32,009 nt of DNA from the NCBI GenBank assembly GCA_029940475.1, contig JAPYUT010000043.1:1-32009 (forward strand), written 5' to 3'. Every line of letters begins with the position of its first letter. Within the stretch, counting starts at the first letter, position 1. The notes under the pieces are model-generated. The model was not told the origin of the DNA and did not search any database. It saw nothing but the letters and a program-made list of their open reading frames with translations. Shown one piece after another: positions 1 to 7,456 of this stretch. The translations under genes were made by a program, and so were the position numbers. The DNA comes from Verrucomicrobiales bacterium. Its GTDB lineage: Bacteria > Verrucomicrobiota > Verrucomicrobiia > Verrucomicrobiales > DEV007.

Positions 1-94
1 GCGTGTAGTCGAAGGTGGTGATGGCTGCACTCACCATGCCCACAGAAGCGATGAGAATTAATAATGAACAACTTGGAAGAAATATCTTTTCCAT
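1..94 (-). CDS. N-terminus of a secreted protein, cut by the left edge
   Basis: Reading the minus strand from an ATG at 94-92, the frame stays open for 31 codons to the window edge. The peptide begins MEKIFLPSC and continues into a hydrophobic stretch (SLLILIASVGMV), then SAA and ITTFDYT. That is the layout of a classical Sec signal peptide: a short charged n-region, about 15 hydrophobic residues, and a small-residue cleavage site near position 23-24. The mature protein is outside the window, so no function can be given. The start has no obvious Shine-Dalgarno sequence, which is normal for this window. It is read as a real gene because signal-peptide layout rarely arises by chance, but only 31 residues support it. 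Confidence 0.55.
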   Translation of the reverse strand, partial: MEKIFLPSCSLLILIASVGMVSAAITTFDYT

Positions 95-491
95 AAATCT
101 ATACATTATTTCATCCATTAAATAACAAATTCTCAAGAAAGAGAAACCTCAAATGAGTTTTTATATTCTACTTAACTGACTTAATATGAATGGATAAGGA
201 TAAATACAATACCCTGAAGCATCCGGGAAACACAAGGCAAAGCCCGATCATTCCCCTCATCCACTTAATCCCAAGCCACGTGGCAGGCGCGTCGTCTTGC
301 AATACAGCCCGGCATCAACAGCAGGGCGGCAAACTTTAAACTCTGCCGGATGAGCATCAGCTGGAAAAGCGAACCCGGGCCAGTGACGCAGCATTTCAGG
401 GAACGAGGAAATCCATCCCATTTGGCAAGAAATACGACCCGTGGTTTCAATGCCTATGTGCACAAATTACAGACTTCCTGATTGATCAAGA
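95..491. other. Intergenic stretch without a credible gene
   Basis: About 400 bases separate the partial secreted gene from tRNA-Glu. The left part (95-220) is AT-rich and is probably the promoter side of the gene at 1-94. The right part (240-470) is GC-richer and carries two overlapping short minus-strand frames (463-257 and 450-265). Neither has a recognisable domain, a ribosome binding site or convincing composition, so they are not called. No intrinsic terminator with a T-run is seen downstream of the tRNA on the minus strand. Confidence 0.6.
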
Positions 492-566
492 TGGCGACCC
501 GTACGGGACTCGAACCCGTGTTGCCGCCGTGAAAGGGCGGAGTCCTAACCACTAGACGAACGGGTC
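492..566 (-). tRNA. tRNA-Glu (anticodon UUC)
   Basis: The minus strand folds as a complete tRNA. The 7-bp acceptor stem pairs GACCCGT (566-560) with ACGGGTC (502-496). The D-arm contains TAGTGGTTAGGA, the anticodon loop is CTTTCAC with TTC at 533-531, and the T-arm reads CGGGTTCGAGTCCCG. A genomically encoded CCA follows the discriminator G (494-492). UUC decodes GAA and GAG. It lies 72 bases downstream of waaA on the same strand, so read-through co-transcription is possible. Confidence 0.97.
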
Positions 567-638
567 GTTCGCTAAGCGCGAGCGGGATATTATCGGCAAG
601 CCTCCCATTTGCAAGCGGGAATAACAAGAACACCCCCC

Positions 639-1946
639 TTAAGGTCCAAGAATTGCCATTGCGCTGCGCTGTGCTGCACCCCGGTGCACCGCCATTGCTT
701 GCTTTGCCCGTTCCACCATGATTTCCTCGGTTCCTGATGCATCAAGTGCCAGCGCCAGGCGATCTTCGAGCTCATGCTCATCAGCAACCTGCATCCCTCC
801 CCCATGCGCCGCAAACAAACTCACCAGAGCAGTGAAATTTTCCATGTGCGGGCCATAAAATACCGGCTTGTCGGCAAAAACCGCTTCCACCGGGTTCTGC
901 CCCCCTTTAGCCAGAAAACTTTTCCCGATCACTACCAGGTCAACCACGTAATACCATGCATCGAGTTCTCCCGTGGTATCGATCACCAGGCAGTCATGCT
1001 CTCCTGCGTTGCCACTTTTCCCCTCTCCGATCCTGCTCCTTAAGCCCGGCTTGAGCCCAATTGCACGCAAATCGGCAAGCACCTGTTCAAGGCGCTCCAC
1101 GTGACGTGGCGCAACCACATAATAAAGATCGGGAAAGCGCTCACGAAGTTTGCAATACACATTCCCGATCAACGCCTCCTCCCCGGAATGCGTGCTGCCG
1201 GCCAACAGGATCCGCCTGCGCTCTCCGCGGAGATGTCCCGCCAGCAGTTCGCGGAACCGCGCCGCATCAAGCGGTTGGCTAACTCCCTGCGAATCAAACT
1301 TGATCGACCCGAAATGCATAATCGCGGAACTTTCAACCCCAAGTTCCCTCCAGCGTGCGACATCCTCTCTCTCTTGGACACAGACCCGGGTCAACATCGC
1401 AAAAACAGGTGATGTCAGAAACCCGAATTTACGGTAATGGCGCTCGGACTTCAACGAGAGCCGGGCACTGACAAGGGAAACCTCAACGCCCCGCTTGTTC
1501 GCACCGCGCACAAGGTTTGGCCAAACCTCCGCCTCGACAAGCACCATGGCCCGGGGATTAATCACCTTTAGTGCCCAGCGCGCAACCGGCCATAAATCAA
1601 CCGGGTTGTATATCGCCAGGGTGGCATCACTCTGCTCGGCGATTGCGAATCCGGTAGGCGTTGTTGTTGAGATTACTATCGACAACCCGCCGTCAATGTT
1701 CCGCAGTGCCGTAACCAGTTTCCTGGCAATATTAACCTCCCCGACACTCACCGCATGGATCCAGACCGGACGGTCAATGTTTTTCAGGATTTGCCTTTTC
1801 CTGGCCGAATAGAAACCCAAACGCTCACTGAAACCCCTGCCATAGCTGCCCCGGCGCAGCATTTTTACCAGATAGCCCGGTAACATCAGCAACAGTGCCA
1901 AGGGCAATAAAAAATTATAAATGAGGAGAACGATCCGGAGGTGCAT
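639..1946 (-). CDS. waaA: 3-deoxy-D-manno-octulosonic acid (Kdo) transferase
   Basis: This 435-residue protein has the usual length of the WaaA/KdtA family, which transfers Kdo from CMP-Kdo to the lipid A precursor at the inner face of the cytoplasmic membrane. An N-terminal hydrophobic anchor (residues 5-24) precedes a basic segment. ERLG at 41-44 holds the likely catalytic Glu41. The N-terminal glycosyltransferase-B half shows WIHAVSVGE (62-70) and VEAEVWPN (137-144), where most homologues have ETELWPN. The C-terminal half shows AGSTHSGEE (249-257), GGQNPVEA (348-355) and GPHMENF (365-371). The start lies 22 bases after the rsmD stop, so the two are probably co-transcribed. Its presence implies a lipopolysaccharide outer membrane. 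No mutated key residue is apparent. Confidence 0.95.
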   Translation of the reverse strand: MHLRIVLLIYNFLLPLALLLMLPGYLVKMLRRGSYGRGFSERLGFYSARKRQILKNIDRPVWIHAVSVGEVNIARKLVTALRNIDGGLSIVISTTTPTGFAIAEQSDATLAIYNPVDLWPVARWALKVINPRAMVLVEAEVWPNLVRGANKRGVEVSLVSARLSLKSERHYRKFGFLTSPVFAMLTRVCVQEREDVARWRELGVESSAIMHFGSIKFDSQGVSQPLDAARFRELLAGHLRGERRRILLAGSTHSGEEALIGNVYCKLRERFPDLYYVVAPRHVERLEQVLADLRAIGLKPGLRSRIGEGKSGNAGEHDCLVIDTTGELDAWYYVVDLVVIGKSFLAKGGQNPVEAVFADKPVFYGPHMENFTALVSLFAAHGGGMQVADEHELEDRLALALDASGTEEIMVERAKQAMAVHRGAAQRSAMAILGP

Positions 1947-1968
1947 CAGCAGCGTGTCATGGAGTCAA

Positions 1969-2529
1969 TCACGAACTCACACGACGGAAGAAAACAAGCT
2001 GGGTTTCACCATAATCACGCCGCTCAAGCCGTTCCAATCGCTCATTAACAGGATACTCATCCGTGCCCTTGCGTGATTCAAGGACAAGTATCGCATCATC
2101 AGTCATCATTCGGGGCAGATCATCCGAGCGCGCCAAGTCCGCTGCCAAATCAATACCCCCATCCTTCACATAAGGAGGGTCTGCGAAAATTAAATCAAAT
2201 GGCCCAGGCCCTGACTCCAGAAAACTCGCCACATTAATAATCCGTATGGCACCTCCGTCGAGCCCGCTTTTCTTGATATTGGCACGTATCGTCTCCCCGA
2301 CAACCTTCTCACAGTCTACAAAAACACAGGACTCAGCACCCCGGCTCAAAGCCTCGATTCCCAGTGCCCCTGAGCCGGCAAAAAGGTCAAGGCACCGTGC
2401 GCCGGGCAAGCGCTCGGTAATTATCGAGAACAATGCCTCACGAACACGATCGGATGTAGGACGAACATCGCCCGCAGGCGGAACCTGTAGCGGGATACCG
2501 CGTGCGATGCCGGCAATGACTCGTAACAT
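1969..2529 (-). CDS. rsmD: 16S rRNA (guanine-N2)-methyltransferase, RsmD family
   Basis: RsmD methylates G966 of 16S rRNA (E. coli numbering) using S-adenosylmethionine during 30S assembly. The protein has 186 residues, typical of the family. It carries the N-terminal signature RPTSDRVREALF (23-34), the SAM-binding loop DLFAGSGALGIEALSRGA (48-65), and the catalytic ADPPY (116-120). The ATG at 2529-2527 has a weak GGAGAG about 13 bases upstream. The gene sits between the small membrane protein and waaA on the same strand. In many bacteria rsmD neighbours coaD, which is not seen here. Confidence 0.95.
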   Translation of the reverse strand: MLRVIAGIARGIPLQVPPAGDVRPTSDRVREALFSIITERLPGARCLDLFAGSGALGIEALSRGAESCVFVDCEKVVGETIRANIKKSGLDGGAIRIINVASFLESGPGPFDLIFADPPYVKDGGIDLAADLARSDDLPRMMTDDAILVLESRKGTDEYPVNERLERLERRDYGETQLVFFRRVSS

Positions 2530-2590
2530 GATAAGCTATCAGCTCTCCGGGCGGTTTCGGTTAATCATTATCTCCCGTTCAATCCTCTGG

Positions 2591-3046
2591 TTACCCCTCA
2601 GGCATCGCTATCTTCAGGAACTCTCGAGCCATCAGCCAGAAAACCTCACCCTCCCGTGCACCTTTACGCACCTGTACCTTTAGATAGCGCCGGTCCCCGC
2701 CGGCCAGAATTTCGAGTTCAACGCCATTCCCGGCAACGTGATACAGGCTGATTCCCTCAACCGAAACCGGTGCACCTCCGGATGATCTGAAATTATATTC
2801 ACGCAGCTCTCCGAGGTTCTCAGCAACGGTAAATGAACTGCCAGTTGCAATTTTCCACCGACTGCCGGTCTCTATCCTATCAGGAGAATTCACCGACCCG
2901 GGAGGCACCTGCCAATCCGCCAGCATGATTCCCACCCTGGCAGCCGCAAACATTCCCCCCAGCAAAACGATTGCCATGACTGCAGGGTATACATACCGCC
3001 CGGGAAACAACCGGTTGTCCTGCCTGTCCGCTGCTTCTGTCATCAT
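2591..3046 (-). CDS. Small membrane-anchored protein of unknown function
   Basis: I do not recognise this 151-residue protein. It has a short polar N-terminus, one clear transmembrane segment (about residues 20-43, rich in Ala, Val, Leu and Gly) and a soluble C-terminal domain of about 100 residues. That domain is a run of probable beta strands containing WKIATGSSF, ELREYNF and RRYLKVQVRKG. The topology suggests a bitopic inner-membrane protein with its domain in the periplasm. Its start codon is 4 bases from the end of the rhomboid gene upstream, which implies translational coupling and perhaps a related job at the membrane; that is inference. Two consecutive ATG codons (3046 and 3043) are both possible starts. 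Confidence 0.8.
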   Translation of the reverse strand: MMTEAADRQDNRLFPGRYVYPAVMAIVLLGGMFAAARVGIMLADWQVPPGSVNSPDRIETGSRWKIATGSSFTVAENLGELREYNFRSSGGAPVSVEGISLYHVAGNGVELEILAGGDRRYLKVQVRKGAREGEVFWLMAREFLKIAMPEG

Positions 3047-3050
3047 TTCA

Positions 3051-4040
3051 TCAGCCGATCTTACCGGAAATCTTCTTGCTGTAACGCTGCAATACCTTGC
3101 GCTCCTCTTCAGTGAGGTTGCCCATGCCCTCCTTGCTGATCTTCTCGAGCAGCGTATTGATCCGGTTCATCGTGAACTCATCGGTTTCAAAAACAACTCC
3201 ATCGACTTCCCTCTCAACAGCAGTTGATACAATATCCCCCATCCGGGAGGATCTTCCCCTCTCTGTCTTTCCCGGTATTCTCTCGCGTCGCCTGCGGGAA
3301 TACGTTGCCGCCATTCCCCTCCCGCCAAATCCTGTCATCCTGACATAACTCCAGCCGGCCAGGGCACCGCCGAGATGCGCGGCATGGCCTACGCCGGAAA
3401 CCATCCAGATATCCCCGCTGACCAATAAATCTATCACCAGAAAAACCGCTGCCAGGGCGGTGAGTGAATAGGCCAGGGTTTTCAGGCGTAAACGCAGCGG
3501 AATCACGAAAAAAAGCAACAGGGAAACCTGCTGTTCAGGAATGAGTGCTGCCAAGGCAACAAGCAACCCAAATGCGCATGCAGATGCCCCAACCACCGGC
3601 GTTGACGGGTTCTGCAACAATGAGACCGCAATCTGGACAAATCCTCCAAACAATCCTGATAATAAAAAGACGCGGAACAGATGCCTCTCGCCGGCGATCA
3701 CCTGCAATCCGCGCCCACAGGCAAAAATGAGGATCAGGTTAAAAAGAATATGCAGGGGATTGCCATGCACGAACATATAGGTAAACAGGGTCCAGACATG
3801 CCCCCGCGTGAATACCAGTTCCGCGCTCGCCCCCCCTGAGGGTATAAATTGTTGATAGCCCAGGCCCTGAACTTCCTCCCCCCACAACCCGAATACATAC
3901 TGTATGATAAATACTCCGATATTAATGGCAATAAGGATCGTCAGTACCGACCAGCGCCCGCGGGATTTCCGGCCACCGTTCCCCCAGCCGATGCCTACAG
4001 GCTGGCCAGAGCGCATATAATCTCGATCTCCTAATCCCAT
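3051..4040 (-). CDS. Rhomboid-family intramembrane serine protease
   Basis: Rhomboids cleave transmembrane substrates inside the lipid bilayer with a Ser-His dyad. This 329-residue protein has about six hydrophobic segments between residues 32 and 232. The second carries the HxxxN motif (His97, Asn101). GASACAF (151-157) supplies the nucleophile Ser153, and GHAAHLGG (218-225) supplies His222. The usual sequence around the nucleophile is GASGA; here the Gly after Ser is Ala. The soluble tail ends in a segment with NTLLEKISKEGMGNLTEEER near residues 293-312, which resembles the DUF6576 domain common on bacterial rhomboids. The gene is first in the minus-strand block and lies 4 bases from the next gene. 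The dyad is intact, so it should be active; the substrate cannot be inferred. Confidence 0.92.
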   Translation of the reverse strand: MGLGDRDYMRSGQPVGIGWGNGGRKSRGRWSVLTILIAINIGVFIIQYVFGLWGEEVQGLGYQQFIPSGGASAELVFTRGHVWTLFTYMFVHGNPLHILFNLILIFACGRGLQVIAGERHLFRVFLLSGLFGGFVQIAVSLLQNPSTPVVGASACAFGLLVALAALIPEQQVSLLLFFVIPLRLRLKTLAYSLTALAAVFLVIDLLVSGDIWMVSGVGHAAHLGGALAGWSYVRMTGFGGRGMAATYSRRRRERIPGKTERGRSSRMGDIVSTAVEREVDGVVFETDEFTMNRINTLLEKISKEGMGNLTEEERKVLQRYSKKISGKIG

Positions 4041-4206
4041 TTCTCAGACAGCTGTTTTGTATGTAAGGCACTGCGAAAACCTGCATCTACCATGTCGCAG
4101 AATGAAGCACAGCGACTCGAACTTGTCGAACCAGGGAAGTGACCGTCCTAGACATAATCGCCCACCCAGTCTATCCTGCCATTATATTCGAGACCACAGT
4201 CGCTGA
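4041..4206. promoter_or_regulatory. Divergent spacer between rhomboid and small secreted protein
   Basis: These 166 bases separate two divergent start codons, so promoters for both directions should lie here. On the plus strand TATATT at 4183-4188 is a possible -10 element for the gene at 4207, but no good -35 stands 16-18 bases upstream. On the minus strand no convincing pair of promoter elements was found. Neither start has a Shine-Dalgarno sequence. Confidence 0.35.
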
Positions 4207-4815
4207 ATGAAAGCTTCTCTAACCGCTATCATCGTCCTCACTACAAGCCTGACAGCACAGGCACAGGCACAGGCACAATTGCAGCCGCAAAGTCCCAAGG
4301 CAATCAGCCAACACCCTGCCACAATAGTCACCTTCGAATACCTGAGAAACGCCATGGGACAGGATTGGCGGAAGGCGGGGGCACTCATTGAAGCTGCCTC
4401 ACTTGAGTCGCTCAAGGCACGCTACATCGTCCGCGTCAAGGCATCAGCAACAATCGATGACGAAATCGCCCTCGTCCGCCGCCTGGACTGCCGCAATCTA
4501 AAAGAAGTGGAGACACTTAAGGCTAGCGAGTTCTACATCCGCTATCATGAAGGAATTCAGAAACGCTTCAATATCGACCAGGAAAAACTGAAGAAAATCC
4601 TGGACAGCCTGGGCGTAAAATTGCTCAGCTTGGCAGAGGAAACCGTTGATTCCAAGGAGTATTGCCATGTTCTGGTGCGCACCCGTCATTCGAATGGGGA
4701 CAAACAGATTTCAGCCCTTGATCTGGTATCACTGCTCAAAGTGGACGGCACGTGGAAAGTGACAACAGATGCCCAGGAACCAGTAGTCAAGAACCTGAAA
4801 AATCCCTCTAAATAA
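4207..4815 (+). CDS. Small secreted protein of unknown function
   Basis: This 202-residue protein starts with a signal peptide: MKAS, a hydrophobic stretch (LTAIIVLTTSL), then an Ala-Gln run with several possible AQA cleavage sites at residues 17-24. The mature part is charged and mostly helical up to about residue 125. It then has strands ending in VSLLKVDGTWKVTTDAQEP (about 172-190). A 'Lys-x-Asp-Gly-x-Trp-Lys' strand late in a small secreted protein resembles NTF2-like or DUF4878-type folds, but similarity is too slight for a firm call. Cys residues appear only once or twice, so there is no lipobox. It stands alone between a divergent spacer and the long ilvB leader. Function unknown. Confidence 0.75.
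   Translation: MKASLTAIIVLTTSLTAQAQAQAQLQPQSPKAISQHPATIVTFEYLRNAMGQDWRKAGALIEAASLESLKARYIVRVKASATIDDEIALVRRLDCRNLKEVETLKASEFYIRYHEGIQKRFNIDQEKLKKILDSLGVKLLSLAEETVDSKEYCHVLVRTRHSNGDKQISALDLVSLLKVDGTWKVTTDAQEPVVKNLKNPSK
4255..4278 (+). repeat. Hexamer tandem repeat encoding Ala-Gln
   Basis: Three copies of GCACAG and a fourth variant GCACAA lie in frame and encode Ala-Gln four times at residues 17-24 of the secreted protein. A change in copy number would keep the frame and only shift the length of the signal-peptide cleavage region. Confidence 0.85.
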
Positions 4816-5118
4816 GGCTCGCGTTGCTCAATAACCACGGCTTCCTAAAAATATCCGCTGCAGAATTGATCATTCCCGGCAGCCATAATAGCCGAATCTG
4901 TTTTTCAGGCTTTTAAAGCAGTCAATTGCCATAAATGGTAATTTTGATTCATTTCTCAACAATACAGTTGGCATCTTTATCCTTAAAATAGCATTTTTCG
5001 TGCAAAGGAATCGGGTTATAATGCGAATTTGCCAGAAATTGGTCCATTTTCGTTGAAGAAATTTATTTTTAGTGGATAGTTTTTACTAATTTACTCAATT
5101 TTTTACTTTATACTACTA
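4816..5118 (+). other. AT-rich leader upstream of ilvB
   Basis: These 303 bases hold no gene. They include the probable ilvB promoter (-10 at 5017-5022) and then about 90 bases of very AT-rich, apparently unstructured leader with repeated TACT/TTTACT elements just before the start codon. No leader peptide rich in Ile, Val or Leu followed by an attenuator hairpin was found, so classical ilv attenuation is not supported. A weak 4-bp hairpin near 4877-4894 followed by a short T-run is too small to call as a terminator. Confidence 0.6.
4994..5022 (+). promoter_or_regulatory. Candidate sigma-70-type promoter for the ilvB run
   Basis: A perfect TATAAT stands at 5017-5022. Seventeen bases upstream, 4994-4999 reads TTTTTC, a poor match to TTGACA. 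There is no TGn extended -10. Transcription would begin near 5029 and give a 5' untranslated region of about 90 bases. The perfect -10 in an intergenic region upstream of a five-gene run supports the call; the weak -35 suggests a need for an activator. Confidence 0.5.
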
Positions 5119-6846
5119 ATGAGCACCACAAAGCTGGATGGAGCCCAGGCACTCATCAAGACCCTTAATGACCTGGGTATTGAATATATCTTCGGCTATT
5201 CGGGAGGAGCGGCACTGCCTATTTTTGATGCGCTGGAAACTGTAAGCGGCAACATCAAATTCATACTCTCCCGCCACGAACAGGGAGCCTGCCACATGGC
5301 CGATGGCTACGCACGGGCAACCGGCAAACCCGCCGTGGTGCTTGTCACCAGCGGACCCGGCGCCGGCAATACCATTACCGGCATCATGACCGCACAAATG
5401 GATTCTATACCGATGATCATCATCACCGGCCAACAGGTCACCTGGATGCTCGGTAAGGATGCTTTTCAGGAAGCGGATACTTTCGGCATCACAATGCCGG
5501 TGGTTAAACATAACTTCCTGGTTCGTGAAACCAACTCCCTTCCCCGGATCGCCAAGGAGGCCTATCATATCGCCACCACCGGACGCCCGGGGCCGGTTCT
5601 CATCGATGTTCCCAAGGACATCAGCCAAAGTGAATTCACCGGAGACCTTGACCCGGATATTGACCTGCCGGGGTACCATCCGGAAACCGCATTTGAAATC
5701 AACGCCGAGGCAGTCACCCGTGCTGCTGAAATTATATCATACGCAAAAAAACCGGTCATCCTCGGCGGCCACGGCGTAATGATAGCCCGTGCCGATGCCG
5801 AATTGATGGAACTGGCAACCACGCTCAATTGCCCGGTAACAACTACGCTACTTGGCAAGGGGATTTTCCCAGAGACTCATAAATTTTCCCTTGGAATGCT
5901 CGGCATGCACGGCACTGCATACGCTAACAAGGCGATAGTCGAGTGCGACCTTATCATCAATGTCGGGTCCCGCTTTGATGACAGAATTATAGGCCAGGCC
6001 GATAAATTCGGAGCACTTGCAAAAATTATACATATCGACATTGACCCCTCGGAAATGAACAAGATGATCCACCCGGATGTGGAAATCGTCGGCGATGCCA
6101 AGGCCGCCCTTAGGGCACTTAATAAACAAATAAAGCCCCTTGAAACATCCAGCTGGTTGGCCACCCTTGAGGGTTACAAGAAAAAATTTCCCCTGGCTTA
6201 CCGCAAGCAGGGCGGCCTGCGCATGCAGCAGGTACTTGACGAACTCTACCAACTCACCGGCGGCAAGGCAGTGGTAGCAACCGATGTCGGCCAGCACCAG
6301 ATGTGGGCCGCACAATTCTACAAAGTCAATGCCTCATACAACTGGCTCAGCTCCGGCGGAGCCGGGACCATGGGTTTCGGGTTTCCCGCTGCCATCGGTG
6401 CACAATTCGCCCGCCCTGATGATACCGTGGTCGCTGTGGTCGGCGATGGCGGATACCAAATGACGCTTTGCGAGCTTGCCACCGCAGCACTGCATAAATT
6501 GCCCGTGAAAATCCTGGTATTGAATAACCACTATCTCGGGATGGTGCGGCAATGGCAGGAAATGTTTTTTGATAATCGCGAATCCGGCGTCAACCTTGAG
6601 GGTAACCCCGACTTTGTAAAACTCGCCGAGGCTTACGGTATTGTGGGATTCAATATCAAGCGTCCAGCCGATGTCGGCAAAGTCCTGCAAAAAGCCCTGG
6701 ACTACAATGATGGTCCCTGTGTCATCAATGCCGAGTGCATCAAGACAGAAAACGTGTTTCCCATGATCCCTGCCGGCGCAGCTCTTGAGGATATGCTTGT
6801 AGAGCCACCCAAACATAAAATGGCCAAGCCGATAGGCTCCACTTGA
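5119..6846 (+). CDS. ilvB: Acetolactate synthase, large (catalytic) subunit
   Basis: Acetolactate synthase joins two pyruvates, or pyruvate and 2-oxobutyrate, in the first common step of branched-chain amino acid synthesis. It uses thiamine diphosphate (ThDP), Mg2+ and FAD. The 575 residues match the family. The N-terminal ThDP domain shows FGYSGGAALP (25-34), where most members have YPGG, and RHEQGACHMADGYARATGK (52-70) with the ThDP-activating Glu54. The C-terminal domain carries the ThDP/Mg motif from GDGG (442-445) to NN (469-470), followed by HYLGMVRQWQ (471-480). The start codon has no Shine-Dalgarno sequence. It is followed 31 bases later by ilvN. No ilvC is present in the window. Confidence 0.96.
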   Translation: MSTTKLDGAQALIKTLNDLGIEYIFGYSGGAALPIFDALETVSGNIKFILSRHEQGACHMADGYARATGKPAVVLVTSGPGAGNTITGIMTAQMDSIPMIIITGQQVTWMLGKDAFQEADTFGITMPVVKHNFLVRETNSLPRIAKEAYHIATTGRPGPVLIDVPKDISQSEFTGDLDPDIDLPGYHPETAFEINAEAVTRAAEIISYAKKPVILGGHGVMIARADAELMELATTLNCPVTTTLLGKGIFPETHKFSLGMLGMHGTAYANKAIVECDLIINVGSRFDDRIIGQADKFGALAKIIHIDIDPSEMNKMIHPDVEIVGDAKAALRALNKQIKPLETSSWLATLEGYKKKFPLAYRKQGGLRMQQVLDELYQLTGGKAVVATDVGQHQMWAAQFYKVNASYNWLSSGGAGTMGFGFPAAIGAQFARPDDTVVAVVGDGGYQMTLCELATAALHKLPVKILVLNNHYLGMVRQWQEMFFDNRESGVNLEGNPDFVKLAEAYGIVGFNIKRPADVGKVLQKALDYNDGPCVINAECIKTENVFPMIPAGAALEDMLVEPPKHKMAKPIGST

Positions 6847-6860
6847 ACCCGCTTGCCTGC

Positions 6861-6894
6861 GAGACATTATTCCTGTTATGCCCAGAGACATTAT
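6861..6894 (+). repeat. 10-bp direct repeat around the ilvN start
   Basis: GAGACATTAT occurs at 6861-6870 and again at 6885-6894, 24 bases apart. The first copy lies in the ilvB-ilvN gap. The second runs into the alternative ATG at 6893. It may be a small local duplication that created the upstream start, or chance. Confidence 0.6.
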
Positions 6895-7420
6895 GACCAG
6901 CGATTCCTCATTCGCACCATTACCAGACATTGTGGGAGGCCATACCCTGAGCATGTTTGTCAATAACGAGCCCGGCGTATTGATGCGTATTTGCCAGGTA
7001 TTCGCCCGCAGGGCATACAATCTCGATTCTGTCGTCGTGTCCCGCGGACGCGATCCGCAATTTTCCCGCCTGACCCTGGGCATTAGCGGGGACCCGGCAG
7101 GTCTGGAGCAGATCATCAAGCAATGCAATAAACTGATTGATGTCATCCACTGCTTCGAGCATGACGAAAGTGAATCGGTTACCAGAGAACTGGCATTGGT
7201 GAAAATCCTCATTAATCCCGGCGACCAGGGTGAGGTTCTCCAAATCCTGGAACATTTCGGCGCCAAGACCGTGGATCTTGGAACTGCCTCTGTAATCGCC
7301 ATGATTCATGGGGACTCAAACAAGGTGGATGCCGCAATACACCTGCTTTCCAAGTTTGACATTGTTGAGACTGTGCGTACCGGAAAGGTGGTCATGGCTC
7401 GTGGCGAAGCCACAACCTAG
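6878..7420 (+). CDS. ilvN: Acetolactate synthase, small (regulatory) subunit
   Basis: IlvN binds the IlvB catalytic subunit, stimulates it and confers valine feedback inhibition. The protein has 180 residues. Its N-terminal ACT domain begins at GGHTLSMFVNNEPGVLMRI (20-38) and continues through RRAYNLDSVVVSRG. The C-terminal half starts near RELALVKILIN (about residue 104). It directly follows ilvB, as is usual. Two starts are possible: ATG at 6878, used here, or ATG at 6893, which would remove five residues. Neither has a good ribosome binding site, and a 10-bp direct repeat flanks the first and overlaps the second. Confidence 0.94.
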   Translation: MPRDIMTSDSSFAPLPDIVGGHTLSMFVNNEPGVLMRICQVFARRAYNLDSVVVSRGRDPQFSRLTLGISGDPAGLEQIIKQCNKLIDVIHCFEHDESESVTRELALVKILINPGDQGEVLQILEHFGAKTVDLGTASVIAMIHGDSNKVDAAIHLLSKFDIVETVRTGKVVMARGEATT

Positions 7421-7422
7421 CG

Positions 7423-7447
7423 TCCCCTTGATGTTAAAAGAGGGGGA
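7423..7447 (+). promoter_or_regulatory. Hairpin covering the helicase ribosome binding site
   Basis: TCCCCTT (7423-7429) can pair with AGGGGGA (7441-7447), giving seven base pairs including one G-U and an 11-base loop. The right arm contains the Shine-Dalgarno-like GAGGGGG, about 10 bases before the TTG start of the helicase. Folding would hide the ribosome binding site. It starts just after the ilvN stop codon, so ribosomes finishing ilvN could open it. Confidence 0.45.
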
Positions 7448-7456
7448 AAAAACACC

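Noticed and set aside
257-463. 68- and 61-codon minus-strand frames upstream of tRNA-Glu
   Set aside because: They overlap each other in different frames, lack a ribosome binding site, and show no recognisable domain. Neither is favoured over chance.
4877-4905. Possible terminator after the small secreted gene
   Set aside because: The stem is only four base pairs (CGGC/GCCG) with a 10-base loop, and the T-run starts six bases away. This is too weak for an intrinsic terminator.
6334-7302. 322-codon minus-strand frame opposite ilvB and ilvN
   Set aside because: It lies wholly antisense to two strongly supported genes, and its translation has no domain or sensible start context. It is a shadow of their codon bias.
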